A stretch of 64,000 nucleotides of DNA from Chryseobacterium oleae. Its GTDB lineage: Bacteria > Bacteroidota > Bacteroidia > Flavobacteriales > Weeksellaceae. A program made the translations under genes and the position numbers. This document shows, in pieces, positions 43,501 through 52,166 of this stretch. The stretch lies in the NCBI RefSeq assembly GCF_900115055.1, contig NZ_FOVD01000001.1, forward strand, positions 186,001-250,000, written 5' to 3'. The notes under the pieces are model-generated. The model was given only the letters and a program-made list of their open reading frames with translations, had not been told where the DNA came from and made no database searches. The stretch's first letter is position 1. The number at the start of each line of letters is the position of its first letter.

Positions 43501-44370
43501 ATGAAAATCGCAATAGTTGGTTATAAAAAACAGGAAAGATTGACACAGGGCGTTACCAATGATGAGGATGCTGATCTTTTAAAATTTCTGAGCGGGAAAG
43601 GATTGGATGTTGTTCCCGTCATCTGGAACGATGAAAATGTGGATTGGGCCAGTTTTAATGTAGCCATCATTAAGTCCCCGTGGGATTATCATAATCACTT
43701 ACCAGAGTTTTTAAACTGGCTGAGTCAACTTGAAAAATCAGGTATCAAGGTATTAAACCCCGTAGAGATCATCCAATGGAACAGTCATAAGAAGTATCTT
43801 AAAGACATTGCAGAAAACGGACTTCCGGTAATTCCATCGGCGTATATTGACAAAGGTTCTGATTTCGACGGAAGTTTTTTTGATTTGTTCGGTACAGACC
43901 GGGTGGTTGTAAAACCCTGTGTGAGTGCAGGCGCGCACAATACGGTTGTTGTTACTAAAAACAATCTTGAGGAACGTACACAAGAAATCAGGCAATTTTT
44001 AACAACGGAAGATTATATGGTGCAGCCATTTACAGAGGAAATAAAAAATGGGGAATGGTCGTTTCTGTTTTTCAATGGCCAATACAGCCATTGTTCGTTG
44101 AAGACACCTAAGCAGGATGATTTCAGAGTACAGCATTATCACGGAGGAAGCATCAGTTATCCTACACCTGACCCGATTCATATAGAACAGGCAGGCGCCT
44201 TCTTAAAAAATCTGCCTCAACCTACGCTTTATGCACGAGTGGACGGTGTACTCATCAACCATTCATTTACATTAATGGAACTGGAGCTGATAGAGCCCTA
44301 TCTATTCCTTAATGGTAACGTTGATTTACTGGAAATCTATTACCGGGCATTAATGGATTTAATCTCTTAA
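43501..44370 (+). CDS. ATP-grasp protein (RimK/glutathione-synthetase-like)
   Basis: A 289-residue enzyme of the ATP-grasp superfamily, which joins a carboxylate to an amine or thiol through an acylphosphate. Visible blocks are MKIAIVGYKKQ at the N-terminus, the lysine/ATP-binding strand DRVVVKPCVSAGAHNTVV, the YMVQPFTEEIKNGEWSFLFF acceptor region and a metal-binding LMELELIEPYLF near the end. A frame with TTG at 43477 adds eight residues but the ATG at 43501 is preferred. Specific substrate unknown. Confidence 0.82.
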   Translation: MKIAIVGYKKQERLTQGVTNDEDADLLKFLSGKGLDVVPVIWNDENVDWASFNVAIIKSPWDYHNHLPEFLNWLSQLEKSGIKVLNPVEIIQWNSHKKYLKDIAENGLPVIPSAYIDKGSDFDGSFFDLFGTDRVVVKPCVSAGAHNTVVVTKNNLEERTQEIRQFLTTEDYMVQPFTEEIKNGEWSFLFFNGQYSHCSLKTPKQDDFRVQHYHGGSISYPTPDPIHIEQAGAFLKNLPQPTLYARVDGVLINHSFTLMELELIEPYLFLNGNVDLLEIYYRALMDLIS

Positions 44371-44611
44371 AGAGAAGCTGAAGGTCGCTATTCAGTGTTA
44401 TTTTGTGAAATTAACCTTCTTTCCCGAGCTGTAAATTAAATTACTTCATGTCAAGAAGTAAAAAAATAGCATTAATAAACAGGGTGCAATCATCATTTGT
44501 ACAATAATGAACTCATTATATTAAAGATTTGTTAAAATTTATTAAATAAAATTAAAATGAATTTGTTTAAAGTGAGAAAATATATTTATTTTAGTGCTTT
44601 AAAAATTTCTC

Positions 44612-45193
44612 ATGAAAAGATATAATTTATTGATTGTACTATTACTGCTTATTTTTAACGTGACTACGGCTCAAAAGAAGAATTCTCCGGCTGCAGATCT
44701 CAGTATCTTAAAAGAAACCAAAACGAAGATCGAAAATACGGTTCCATTGGTGATCAAACATCTTCAGGCCATTGCTGATAAAGAAGGTGACAACAACATC
44801 GTAACCAACGGAAAGACGGCGTTAGGAAAAGAATACGGCATTCTGGAATCTGAATGGTTCCTGTACAGAAATAACATGAAGAACTGTATCCTGAACAATT
44901 CTTCCAAAAAAGCTAAAAAATGTATGGAATACCATACACAATACCTGAGAAATACATTCATCAACTACGCAAACTATATCTCAAATCTTACGAGAAAGAA
45001 CGGATACCTGGGTGTGGAAGGTGATACCAAATTTGATTTTAAACCGGCTGATATTGCCACAAAGCTAAGTGAAGCGTATTTCAACGCCAATGATGCTGCA
45101 GGCAGAATGAAAGGTGATCAGAAAAAAGACTTTTTAGGACAAACGATGTCTGATGACAACAAGCTTGCTCCTTTCAGTCAGTTAGCTCAATAA
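44612..45193 (+). CDS. Hypothetical exported protein
   Basis: Not recognised. A 193-residue protein with a signal peptide (MKRYNLLIVLLLLIFNVTTAQ). The mature part is helical and lysine-rich, with two cysteines (KNCILNN and KKCMEY near 93 and 105) that could form a disulfide, and no repeat or enzyme motif. A -7 box could not be named confidently. It is followed by a shared terminator. Confidence 0.65.
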   Translation: MKRYNLLIVLLLLIFNVTTAQKKNSPAADLSILKETKTKIENTVPLVIKHLQAIADKEGDNNIVTNGKTALGKEYGILESEWFLYRNNMKNCILNNSSKKAKKCMEYHTQYLRNTFINYANYISNLTRKNGYLGVEGDTKFDFKPADIATKLSEAYFNANDAAGRMKGDQKKDFLGQTMSDDNKLAPFSQLAQ

Positions 45194-45212
45194 TATTAAC
45201 CTATACCATAAT

Positions 45213-45243
45213 AAATCCCGCTTTTTTAAAGTGGGATTTTTAT
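45213..45243. terminator. Bidirectional terminator between convergent genes
   Basis: AAATCCCGCTTT (45213-45224) pairs with AAAGTGGGATTT (45228-45239, one G-T wobble) around TTT, with A/T runs on both sides. It overlaps the stop of the minus-strand gene at 45240. Confidence 0.92.
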
Positions 45244-45815
45244 TTTACATCTGACTCTTCCCTCTTAATATTCTTCTGATATTCTTCACAAATAGCTAAT
45301 ATTGCATTCGGGTGTTCTTCAAATTTACCTAGACTGATGCCATAATAATCAGGACTGAATTTCACAAAATCACCATCACTCCTGTCTTTATTTTTTATTT
45401 TAACAATAAGACTGTATTTGATTGTGGTGCTATAACCGCCGCCTTCTGTGGGTTCCTGCCGTTCGTAAGCATCGATATGAAATCCTGTCACGTTTGACCA
45501 CGGGGTTTCATGAGCAGCCGGTATGGAAAAACCGCCTTCAAAATGCATAATATCAACGAAATTCCGTCCGTAGCATAGTTGTATACCTCCTTCTGATAAA
45601 ATTATTTTCTGTTTGACATCCCAAATGTATCCGGAAATAGTCACTACTGGCAAAAACAATGTAACAATGATCAAAAAAACAATAAATATTCTCCCTTCAT
45701 CTACTAAAAACAACCATCTTATCAGGAAAAATAAAGGAACAACACAGAATACGGTCAATAAGATCGAATCGGTAATGATTGATTTTTTCCTTTCTGTAAT
45801 GATGATAGTTTCCAT
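45240..45815 (-). CDS. Hypothetical membrane protein
   Basis: A 191-residue protein with two N-terminal membrane helices (ILLTVFCVVPLFFLIRWLFL and IFIVFLIIVTLFLPVVTISG). A soluble beta-rich tail follows (IILSEGGIQLCYGRNFVDIM, FEGGFSIPAAHETPWSNVTG), reminiscent of small PH-like envelope proteins. No definite family. Single gene. Confidence 0.6.
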   Translation of the reverse strand: METIIITERKKSIITDSILLTVFCVVPLFFLIRWLFLVDEGRIFIVFLIIVTLFLPVVTISGYIWDVKQKIILSEGGIQLCYGRNFVDIMHFEGGFSIPAAHETPWSNVTGFHIDAYERQEPTEGGGYSTTIKYSLIVKIKNKDRSDGDFVKFSPDYYGISLGKFEEHPNAILAICEEYQKNIKREESDVK

Positions 45816-45891
45816 ATAAGATGATGAATTAAACCTTAAATCTTTAACCTACCAAGTTAATCTAAAAAAACCATAAGAATCTGTTTCGAAT

Positions 45892-45922
45892 AAAAAAGAG
45901 AACCACAGATGCAGTTCTCTTT
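45892..45922. terminator. Orphan terminator-like hairpin
   Basis: AAAGAGAAC (45895-45903) pairs with GTTCTCTTT (45914-45922) around a 10-nt loop. On the minus strand a T-run follows. No intact gene lies directly before it on either strand; it may mark a lost gene. Same family as the hairpins at 9429, 11414 and 12340. Confidence 0.5.
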
Positions 45923-45940
45923 ATCGTTAGAATATATACA

Positions 45941-46218
45941 ATTCATTTCATCATTAATAAAGCCGATGAAACGTTTTTTAAGGGTGTAGAAAAAGATCCC
46001 CGCCATGAAAGCTGTTATGTACTCATCATAAAAACATTCGGGAAAAAGTAGAAAATGAAGGCGGAGATCTATTAAACATAAATAAACTCTACCACCGGTC
46101 TCCCGGTCAGTAAGAGCGGTACAAAAGTAAGCTTCCGGCCTATTATGCTGAAAAATATTTTGTAGAATTAAATCGATAGCCGTGTAGAAGTAGTATTACT
46201 TGATGTGGTGATGTGGTA
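45941..46218 (+). pseudogene. Possible decayed gene fragment
   Basis: Three plus-strand frames join into a protein-like string: FFKGVEKDPRHESCYVLIIK, then NIREKVENEGGDLLNINKLY, then ERYKSKLPAYYAEKYFVELN. They are separated by an apparent frameshift at the A-run 46030-46034, a stop at 46111 and a stop at 46177. It lies in a 522-bp gap. The family is not recognised, so this is only a suggestion of a broken gene. Confidence 0.3.
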
Positions 46219-46286
46219 ATTTGATAATATTATGATGCGGTAATGCGATTACTGACAACCAGAAATAATACCGAGATTTCCCATCC

Positions 46287-46342
46287 TTCCAACTTCTAAC
46301 TTCTAATTTCTAACATCTAACCTCTAACATCTATTTACTAAC
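46287..46342. repeat. Tract of eight degenerate 7-bp repeats
   Basis: In sevens: TTCCAAC, TTCTAAC, TTCTAAT, TTCTAAC, ATCTAAC, CTCTAAC, ATCTATT, TACTAAC. It overlaps the stop codon of the GNAT gene at 46338. Same pattern class as 31520 and 36969. Confidence 0.65.
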
Positions 46343-46787
46343 TTCTCCACCAATGATAATAATTATGAAGTCCGTCATACTCAAACCCGCAGCGTGGGTA
46401 AAGAGCATTTCCGACATCATTGGTTTTCTCCGTTTCAAGCATCAGTCCGCAGGCATCTGTTTCTTCGCACCATTGTTTGCTTCTGTTGATAAGTCCCACG
46501 GAAATTCCCTTTCCGCGGTAATCCGGGTGTACAAACAGATCACTTAAAAGCCACTGCTTCTGCAATCTGGTGTAATGAAACAGTTTATAAAGTTGCACAA
46601 AACCTACTGCTTTCCCGTCGGCAAAAGCCAGGAATACGTCTGATTCGTTATTCTGAAATCTTTCTTTCAGGAATAGCTTTCCTTTTTCCACATCTGATTC
46701 CTGGCGGTAAAAAATCCGATAAAGATTGAAAAGTTCTGCCGTTTCATTGAGATCTTCCAGACCTGCTTTTTTAATGGTGTAATTCAT
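46338..46787 (-). CDS. GNAT-family N-acetyltransferase
   Basis: A 149-residue acetyltransferase with the acetyl-CoA-binding signature DYRGKGISVGLINRS (near residue 95) and the preceding LSDLFVHP strand. It transfers acetyl to an amine; the substrate is unknown. It is divergently arranged with the MocR regulator, whose putative operators lie in the shared 89-bp intergenic region. Possible -7 box TATTTTTG at 46815-46822. Confidence 0.88.
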   Translation of the reverse strand: MNYTIKKAGLEDLNETAELFNLYRIFYRQESDVEKGKLFLKERFQNNESDVFLAFADGKAVGFVQLYKLFHYTRLQKQWLLSDLFVHPDYRGKGISVGLINRSKQWCEETDACGLMLETEKTNDVGNALYPRCGFEYDGLHNYYHWWRS

Positions 46788-46814
46788 TTCTGTATTATTT
46801 TTTTATTAACAGTA

Positions 46815-46873
46815 CAAAAATATTTTTAAATAGGACTACATTTGTACTCCAGATTTTAAACTCAAGGTAGTCC
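46815..46873. promoter_or_regulatory. Divergent GNAT/MocR promoters with inverted repeat
   Basis: Plus strand -7 box TACATTTG (46837-46844) for mocR; minus strand TATTTTTG (46815-46822) for the GNAT gene. GGACTAC (46833-46839) pairs with GTAGTCC (46867-46873), and an additional GTACTCC (46844-46850) resembles the right half. MocR proteins often bind such spaced half sites in divergent promoters, so this is a candidate operator set. Confidence 0.6.
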
Positions 46874-46876
46874 AGT

Positions 46877-48325
46877 ATGCTTCCATTCAAACACATCATA
46901 CCTATTAATAAAGAAAGTAAAACTGCAGTTTACAGGCAGATCGCGATCTCTGTCATCAAAGCAATCAGAAATGGAGTCTTAAAGCCTGGCAATCATCTTC
47001 CCGGAACCCGTGAACTTTCAAAAACATTGGGAGTACACCGCAAAACAGTAATAGCAGCCTACGAAGAACTCCATGCGCAAGACTGGATCATTATCATTCC
47101 AAGAAAATATACTGCAGTAGCCGACCGTATTCCTATACTAAGGCCTCAACAGTGGAATCTGGAAAATGCTCTTTCCTCTTATGAACATCATTTCAACCTT
47201 CCTTTTAAAATTATTGATCAAAAAATAGAAAAGCTCCATACTGTCGTACTTCCTGAGATCGTCATCGACGACGGACATCCGGATGTAAGACTTTCTCCCA
47301 TTGATGACCTTCTGAAAACGTATCGATCCTACACATCCAAAAGACACACCATCAAGAATGCCAATATCGGTACAGAACAAGGCACCATAAGGCTTCGGGA
47401 AGAACTTGCAAAATATCTTTCTGACACTCGGGGTCTGAATATCCGCTCAGAAAATCTTCTGATTACTCACGGTGCACAAATGAGCATCTACCTCGCTGCA
47501 CAACTCATTCTCGGCCCCGGCTCGAATATCATTGTGGGATCTCCCAATTATCCGGCAGCTAATGTAGCATTTGAACAGACCGGTGCAACACTTACAGAAG
47601 TACCTGTGGACGAAAATGGCATTGATACAGAGGCCATTGAAATCATCTGCAGGAAGAAAAAAATCAATGCGGTATATGTTATTCCCCATCATCATTATCC
47701 TACAACGGTCACACTTAGTGCGGCCAGAAGAATGAAGCTTCATGAATTATCGGCTACTTACTCGTTTGCCATTATAGAAGATGATTACGACTATGATTAT
47801 CATTATACTTCTTCACCCTATCTTCCTCTGGCGGGAAGCAGTCATCAGGGAAATATCATTTATACAGGATCTTTCTCCAAGATCTTAGATCCTTCACTCA
47901 GGATAGGTTTTATGGTTGCCCCGAAAAATTTTATAGATCAGTGTACGGCCTTACGGAAAATCATTGATATTGGTGGTGACGGATATATGCAAAATGCCCT
48001 GGCTTTTCTCATCAGGGAAGGTGAGCTTAAGCGACATATTAAAAAGGCAAAAAAAATCTACCATCAACGGAGAGACTTTCTGGATACTCTGTTAAAAGAT
48101 AGAATGAGTCCATACATTTCCTATGTCCGGCCATCTGGTGGAATGGCTATCTGGATTCAACTTTCATCGGAATATCCTGTCCATCGCTTATTAGAAATTC
48201 CTCAATTAAAGATTTTACGTGTTGATGAAAATCTCAATGCTTTCCGGTTTGGTTTTGCTTCAATGGATGAAAAAGAGCTGGAAAAAACGGTGGATTTCTT
48301 AAAAACGGCATTGAATCGCTTCTGA
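46877..48325 (+). CDS. MocR-type PLP-dependent regulator (GntR HTH plus aminotransferase-like domain)
   Basis: A 482-residue fusion of an N-terminal GntR winged helix (residues ~15-80, with VLKPGNHLPGTRELSKTLGV) and a fold-type I aminotransferase-like domain. The PLP lysine is in YTGSFSKILDPSLRIGF and the aspartate in IIEDDYDYDYHY. Members such as PdxR and GabR control pyridoxine or GABA metabolism. No pdx or gab gene is next to it; the divergent GNAT gene is the best local target. Confidence 0.9.
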   Translation: MLPFKHIIPINKESKTAVYRQIAISVIKAIRNGVLKPGNHLPGTRELSKTLGVHRKTVIAAYEELHAQDWIIIIPRKYTAVADRIPILRPQQWNLENALSSYEHHFNLPFKIIDQKIEKLHTVVLPEIVIDDGHPDVRLSPIDDLLKTYRSYTSKRHTIKNANIGTEQGTIRLREELAKYLSDTRGLNIRSENLLITHGAQMSIYLAAQLILGPGSNIIVGSPNYPAANVAFEQTGATLTEVPVDENGIDTEAIEIICRKKKINAVYVIPHHHYPTTVTLSAARRMKLHELSATYSFAIIEDDYDYDYHYTSSPYLPLAGSSHQGNIIYTGSFSKILDPSLRIGFMVAPKNFIDQCTALRKIIDIGGDGYMQNALAFLIREGELKRHIKKAKKIYHQRRDFLDTLLKDRMSPYISYVRPSGGMAIWIQLSSEYPVHRLLEIPQLKILRVDENLNAFRFGFASMDEKELEKTVDFLKTALNRF

Positions 48326-48396
48326 TCATCAATTTACTCAGCCAATATCGCAAGCTTTGGATTGTCTACGTACACGTAACTTAAGATCTTTATCCA

Positions 48397-48642
48397 ATGG
48401 AAAAGCATACCGAGATAGCTGATTCTGATGTAAGGAGTAAAATCAGAAAGAAGGAAATTAATTTTGGAGGAAATAGAAAGCTGAAAATTTACGGACGACT
48501 TTATTGTTCTTCCGGTAAAAAAATGAAACGGGAAAACAGAGTCTTTTTCACATCAGAACAGGAGGCATTGGAAAATAGTTACCGTCCCTGCGGGCATTGT
48601 ATGCAGGAAGATTATATACTTTGGAAGAATAAAGAAAAATAG
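48397..48642 (+). CDS. Small Ada-like zinc-binding-domain protein
   Basis: An 81-residue protein resembling the N-terminal metal-binding domain of Ada (YCSSGKKMKRENRVFFTSEQ and RPCGHCM). Only three cysteines are visible (one in YCSS, two in PCGHC), and the first of the four Ada zinc ligands is replaced by a tyrosine-glycine context (KIYGRLYC). It lacks the AraC-type and methyltransferase domains, so it is unlikely to repair DNA methylation by itself. Function unknown. Confidence 0.7.
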   Translation: MEKHTEIADSDVRSKIRKKEINFGGNRKLKIYGRLYCSSGKKMKRENRVFFTSEQEALENSYRPCGHCMQEDYILWKNKEK

Positions 48643-48803
48643 TTTATGCGAATTTCAATGTTTTCATTACAACACACAAGAAACAGAATCATCACGGAAT
48701 TCTGACAATTAGGATATTTTGCGAATACGGAAATGAATATCCATATCAAGTATTCTACTACTTTTCCGTATTAAAATCTGAATGCCTATTTTTTTATTTA
48801 TTT

Positions 48804-48970
48804 TAAAACGCAAAGTTTTATCTTAATAATGTATTACTCTGAGGGTTGCATAGACAGAATCAATCTCTGATTGATTTGACTAAGCGAATGTCTTATCCAT
48901 GAACTTAATCAACGACATAGCTACCTTCTTTGCCTTCCTAAATATGCAGTTTCTTCACTCGATTTTGCGT
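48804..48970. repeat. ACGCAAAG inverted-repeat element (copy C, about 167 bp)
   Basis: It begins TTAAAACGCAAAG (48803-48815) and has the central GAATCAAT...ATTGATTT region (about 48857-48876) followed by GACTAAGCGAATG. It ends with CTTTGCCTTCCTAAATATG and TTTTGCGT (48963-48970). The order of blocks matches the reverse complement of copy A. It fills part of the 496-bp gap before 49139; the remainder is AT-rich with no other visible feature. Confidence 0.65.
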
Positions 48971-49138
48971 GGAAAAAACTATTGAATTAAAATTTATTTA
49001 TTACATAAATGGCTTCTATTTTACATAATAAAAAAGTTTTAAAAAATATTGACTCCCTTAATTGTGAATAAAAAAATATTTGTATACTTGTTTTCAGATT
49101 GCAATCTGACAAAATAACAAACTAAAAATTAGACAATT

Positions 49139-49441
49139 ATGAAAAAAATCATTTTATTAGCAGCTTTCGGAGTTGCTGGCCTTATGGGGGCAAAAGAATC
49201 TGTTGAAAACAAATTTGAAAACAAACAAAGTGCTAAAGTTGCATTTGATCTTTGTGGAGTACTGGTTACTTATTATAATGCTGACGGACAGCCAACAGGG
49301 CAACAATGGTTTACTAGTGATCAGCCAAACTTAACATCCTGTATGGCATATCAAGCGGGTGTAATCGCAGACCTAAGGTCTAAAGGTTACATTGTACAGC
49401 AACAAACAGAACCCACTACTCCCAGTACCGATGTAAATTAA
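49139..49441 (+). CDS. Small secreted peptide with two cysteines
   Basis: A 100-residue protein with a predicted signal peptide (MKKIILLAAFGVAGLMGAKE). The mature part is Gln/Thr/Pro-rich and has a cysteine pair in FDLCGVLVTYYNADGQPT and NLTSCMAY. The C-terminus is a Thr/Pro-rich tail (TEPTTPSTDV). The opening MKKIILLAAFGVAGLM is, as I recall, typical of a set of small exported peptides in Chryseobacterium and relatives. No function is known. It is 21 bp upstream of a GLPGLI gene, so the two form a probable operon. Confidence 0.65.
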   Translation: MKKIILLAAFGVAGLMGAKESVENKFENKQSAKVAFDLCGVLVTYYNADGQPTGQQWFTSDQPNLTSCMAYQAGVIADLRSKGYIVQQQTEPTTPSTDVN

Positions 49442-49462
49442 GTATAAAACAGCCAATCTATT

Positions 49463-50215
49463 ATGAGCAAATTTCTTTTAATATCCTTTCTAATCCTTTT
49501 TGGAAACTCTTATGCACAGGAGCAGTTACATATTCAGTATCTTAATGTTAGATCGCAAATAGCCAACGTATATGAGGATTTGTATACAGATGGCAAAAGG
49601 GTGATATCAATACAGGATGGTAATATAATGTGGACAGATCCCAGCCGTAACAAAGCAGGGAATAAAAAAAGACAGGATTTTTATTTCATTTCGAACATAG
49701 ATGAGACTTCTAAAGAAAGAAATTTCTTTTTCACATCCTTTGTTAAAGAGAATGCGGAAGATTATTATTTTGTTTATGATAAGGTTCCGCATATTGAATG
49801 GAAAATTAATAAAGAAAGCACAAAAAAAATACTTGGTTATGAGTGTATAAAGGCAACTGCTATTTTTCGCGGATCTCCAATTACAGCATATTACACTGAT
49901 GAAATTCCTTATTCTGTTGGCCCTTTTAAATTTTTTGGATTACCTGGCGCAATACTTGACATAAGAGTTGATAATAAGAATTACGATTTATGGAAAGCAG
50001 TAAAAGTTGACCGCAATGACAATACCAAAGTTGACTATAATCCCGATTTTAAAACATATACAAAAGCTAAAATGGAGGATTATGTAAAGCTAAAAGATGC
50101 CACTAATAAAGCATTTTTGAGTAATAGTAAAGTTGATGGAAGCACCGGAAAGATATTAACAGTACGCATGGGTATTGAAAAACAATTTGAATGGGAAGCT
50201 CAACCCTCCAATTAG
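49463..50215 (+). CDS. GLPGLI-family exported protein
   Basis: A 250-residue protein with a signal peptide (MSKFLLISFLILFGNSYAQE). The family motif appears as FKFFGLPGAILDIRVD near residue 150, with the LI of GLPGLI changed to AI. It follows the small peptide gene closely. It differs from the two GLPGLI proteins at 38-40 kb in sequence and is not near a BlaI/M56 pair. A hairpin at 50258-50288 ends the transcript. Confidence 0.85.
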   Translation: MSKFLLISFLILFGNSYAQEQLHIQYLNVRSQIANVYEDLYTDGKRVISIQDGNIMWTDPSRNKAGNKKRQDFYFISNIDETSKERNFFFTSFVKENAEDYYFVYDKVPHIEWKINKESTKKILGYECIKATAIFRGSPITAYYTDEIPYSVGPFKFFGLPGAILDIRVDNKNYDLWKAVKVDRNDNTKVDYNPDFKTYTKAKMEDYVKLKDATNKAFLSNSKVDGSTGKILTVRMGIEKQFEWEAQPSN

Positions 50216-50257
50216 ATAAAGATGCATTGACTCTAGTTTAGCATTATATAAAATAAA

Positions 50258-50288
50258 AAATCGGTATAACTTTCTGTTATACCGATTT
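50258..50288. terminator. Strong hairpin ending the GLPGLI and tRNA units
   Basis: AAATCGGTATAAC (50258-50270) pairs perfectly with GTTATACCGATTT (50276-50288) around TTTCT. The minus strand has a long T-run after it, so it is mainly the tRNA terminator; it may also end the GLPGLI gene. Confidence 0.85.
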
Positions 50289-50295
50289 AGTTTAG

Positions 50296-50368
<73 letters not shown>

Positions 50369-50407
50369 GTGTATTTTTAGAGTGCTTACCGAAAGCACTT
50401 AACTTAG

Positions 50408-50480
<73 letters not shown>

Positions 50481-50519
50481 GTGTATTTTTAGAGTGTTTA
50501 CCGAAAACACTTAGCTTAG

Positions 50520-50592
<73 letters not shown>

Positions 50593-50631
50593 GTGTATTT
50601 TTAGAGTGCTTACCGAAAGCACTTAACTTAG

Positions 50632-50704
<73 letters not shown>

Positions 50705-50715
50705 ATATTGGATTG

Positions 50716-50723
50716 CAAAGATA
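50716..50723 (-). promoter_or_regulatory. -7 box of the tRNA array
   Basis: TATCTTTG on the minus strand (plus CAAAGATA), ending 12 bases before the first tRNA. No -33 element is clear. Confidence 0.6.
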
Positions 50724-50770
50724 CGTCTATTTTTTGAAAATCCTAATTTTTCTTTTAAATAAAGGACTTT

Positions 50771-50801
50771 TATGAAAACTATTTTATTATTTGTATCTTT
50801 G
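50771..50801 (+). promoter_or_regulatory. Promoter of the tsaC-like gene
   Basis: TATG (50771-50774, a weak -33), a 19-bp spacer and TATCTTTG (50794-50801). The start of transcription would fall at about 50805-50807, at the ATG at 50806. Confidence 0.6.
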
Positions 50802-50805
50802 TTTT

Positions 50806-51417
50806 ATGGCAAAAATACTTAAAATTTACCCTGATAACCCTCAGGAAAATCTTGTGAATGAGGTGATTAAAACCTTGAAAAACGGCGGATTGATTATCTA
50901 TCCTTCAGATACGATTTATGCCTTAGGATGTAATATTTTTGACATAAAGGCCATGGAAAAACTGGCCCAGATCAAGAAAGTCAAGCTGGAAAAGTCTAAA
51001 TTCTCAATTATCTGTAATGATTTAAGCCATCTTTCAGATTTTACAAGACCCATTGACACTTCCGTTTTCAGGTTTCTGAAAAGCCATCTTCCTGGACCGT
51101 TCACGTTTATCCTTGATGCCAATAAAAGTCTTCCATTAGCCTATAAAAACCATAAAACAATCGGTATCCGTGTTCCTGACCACCCGATTCCACAGCTTAT
51201 CGTGGAAAAACTGGGACATCCGATTGCTTCAACCTCTATAAGAGATGATGACGAAATCATTGAATATTCTACAGATCCGGAACTGATCGCCGAAAAATAT
51301 GATCATCTGGTAGATATTGTCATTGATTCAGGATACGGAGATAACGTAGCATCTACTATTGTAGATCTTACTTCCGGAGAACCGGAGATCATCCGTCAGG
51401 GAAAAGGAATTATTTAG
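50806..51417 (+). CDS. tsaC: L-threonylcarbamoyladenylate synthase (TsaC/Sua5/YwlC family)
   Basis: A 203-residue enzyme making threonylcarbamoyl-AMP for t6A37 modification of ANN-decoding tRNAs. Blocks visible: GGLIIYPSDTIYALGCNIF, KSKFSIICNDLSHLSDFTRP, HLPGPFTFIL and a C-terminal PIASTSIRDDDE. A longer frame from 50791 begins within the -7 box, so the ATG at 50806 (MAKILKIYPDN) is chosen and the mRNA is probably leaderless. It lacks the long C-terminal Sua5 extension. It is divergent from the initiator tRNA array. Confidence 0.9.
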   Translation: MAKILKIYPDNPQENLVNEVIKTLKNGGLIIYPSDTIYALGCNIFDIKAMEKLAQIKKVKLEKSKFSIICNDLSHLSDFTRPIDTSVFRFLKSHLPGPFTFILDANKSLPLAYKNHKTIGIRVPDHPIPQLIVEKLGHPIASTSIRDDDEIIEYSTDPELIAEKYDHLVDIVIDSGYGDNVASTIVDLTSGEPEIIRQGKGII

Positions 51418-51459
51418 TAAAATATTAAAGGAGGCTGAAAACGCTTATCATCTGGAATT

Positions 51460-52161
51460 ATGAGTTTAAACGGAAAATATGGACTGGGAATTCTTTTGAC
51501 CTTTGTACTCCTTGCTGCACTGATGCTTTATGTTTTTCCGCTTATCTATGTTATCACGGGAGTCAAAGTATTTAATGCTGCTAATTTCTTTTATACAAGA
51601 TTCGCGCTCTGGGCGGTTCTTGGATTGATTTTTCTTTACAGCCTTTTTGTCGAAAAAAACACTTTTCTGTTGTGGAAAGATAAGAAATACTCCAGCCTGT
51701 TTTACATCAAAGCAGTCATTGCGCTGTATCTGATCTGTGCTTTCGGTGGTTCTTTTCTGAATCTGATCGTTCAGCTTTTGACCCGGGAAGGAATGAGTAG
51801 TAAACTGGTTCAGTTCTCTTCTGTCTTTAAAAATAACTATCCGCTGATTATCTTTATCTGCCTGACTGCAGGCGCCGTGGAAGAGTTTCTGATGCGGGGA
51901 TACATCCAGCCGAGACTTGAAAAAATATACAGCAGCCCGTACATTGGCATTATTGGTTCTGCCGTGTTATTTGGGATTCTGCACAGCACCTACGGAACGA
52001 TTGGACAGGTCGTAGTTCCTTTCTTTATCGGAACCGTTTTTGCTTTATTTTATAAAAAATATTCAAATATTAAGATTCTGATCATCTGTCATTTTATGTA
52101 CGACTTTGTGTCTATGATGATTATGAATTTTATTGACATTAAACATTTATCTGCATTCTAA
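51460..52161 (+). CDS. CPBP-family intramembrane metalloprotease
   Basis: A 233-residue polytopic membrane protein with about seven helices and the CPBP/Abi motifs: EE at 141-142 in AVEEFLMRGYI, His175 in FGILHSTYGT and His211 in ICHFMYDF. These residues place a metal within the membrane, as in prenyl-protein endopeptidase-like enzymes; substrate unknown. It is part of a plus-strand run with tsaC and yaaA. Confidence 0.88.
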   Translation: MSLNGKYGLGILLTFVLLAALMLYVFPLIYVITGVKVFNAANFFYTRFALWAVLGLIFLYSLFVEKNTFLLWKDKKYSSLFYIKAVIALYLICAFGGSFLNLIVQLLTREGMSSKLVQFSSVFKNNYPLIIFICLTAGAVEEFLMRGYIQPRLEKIYSSPYIGIIGSAVLFGILHSTYGTIGQVVVPFFIGTVFALFYKKYSNIKILIICHFMYDFVSMMIMNFIDIKHLSAF

Positions 52162-52166
52162 ACATT

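Noticed and set aside
46009-46113. A short intact gene in the gap 45.9-46.3 kb
   Set aside because: The frame is only 34 codons, has no start codon in a good position, and neighbouring frames carry the continuation, so it is treated as a possible remnant.
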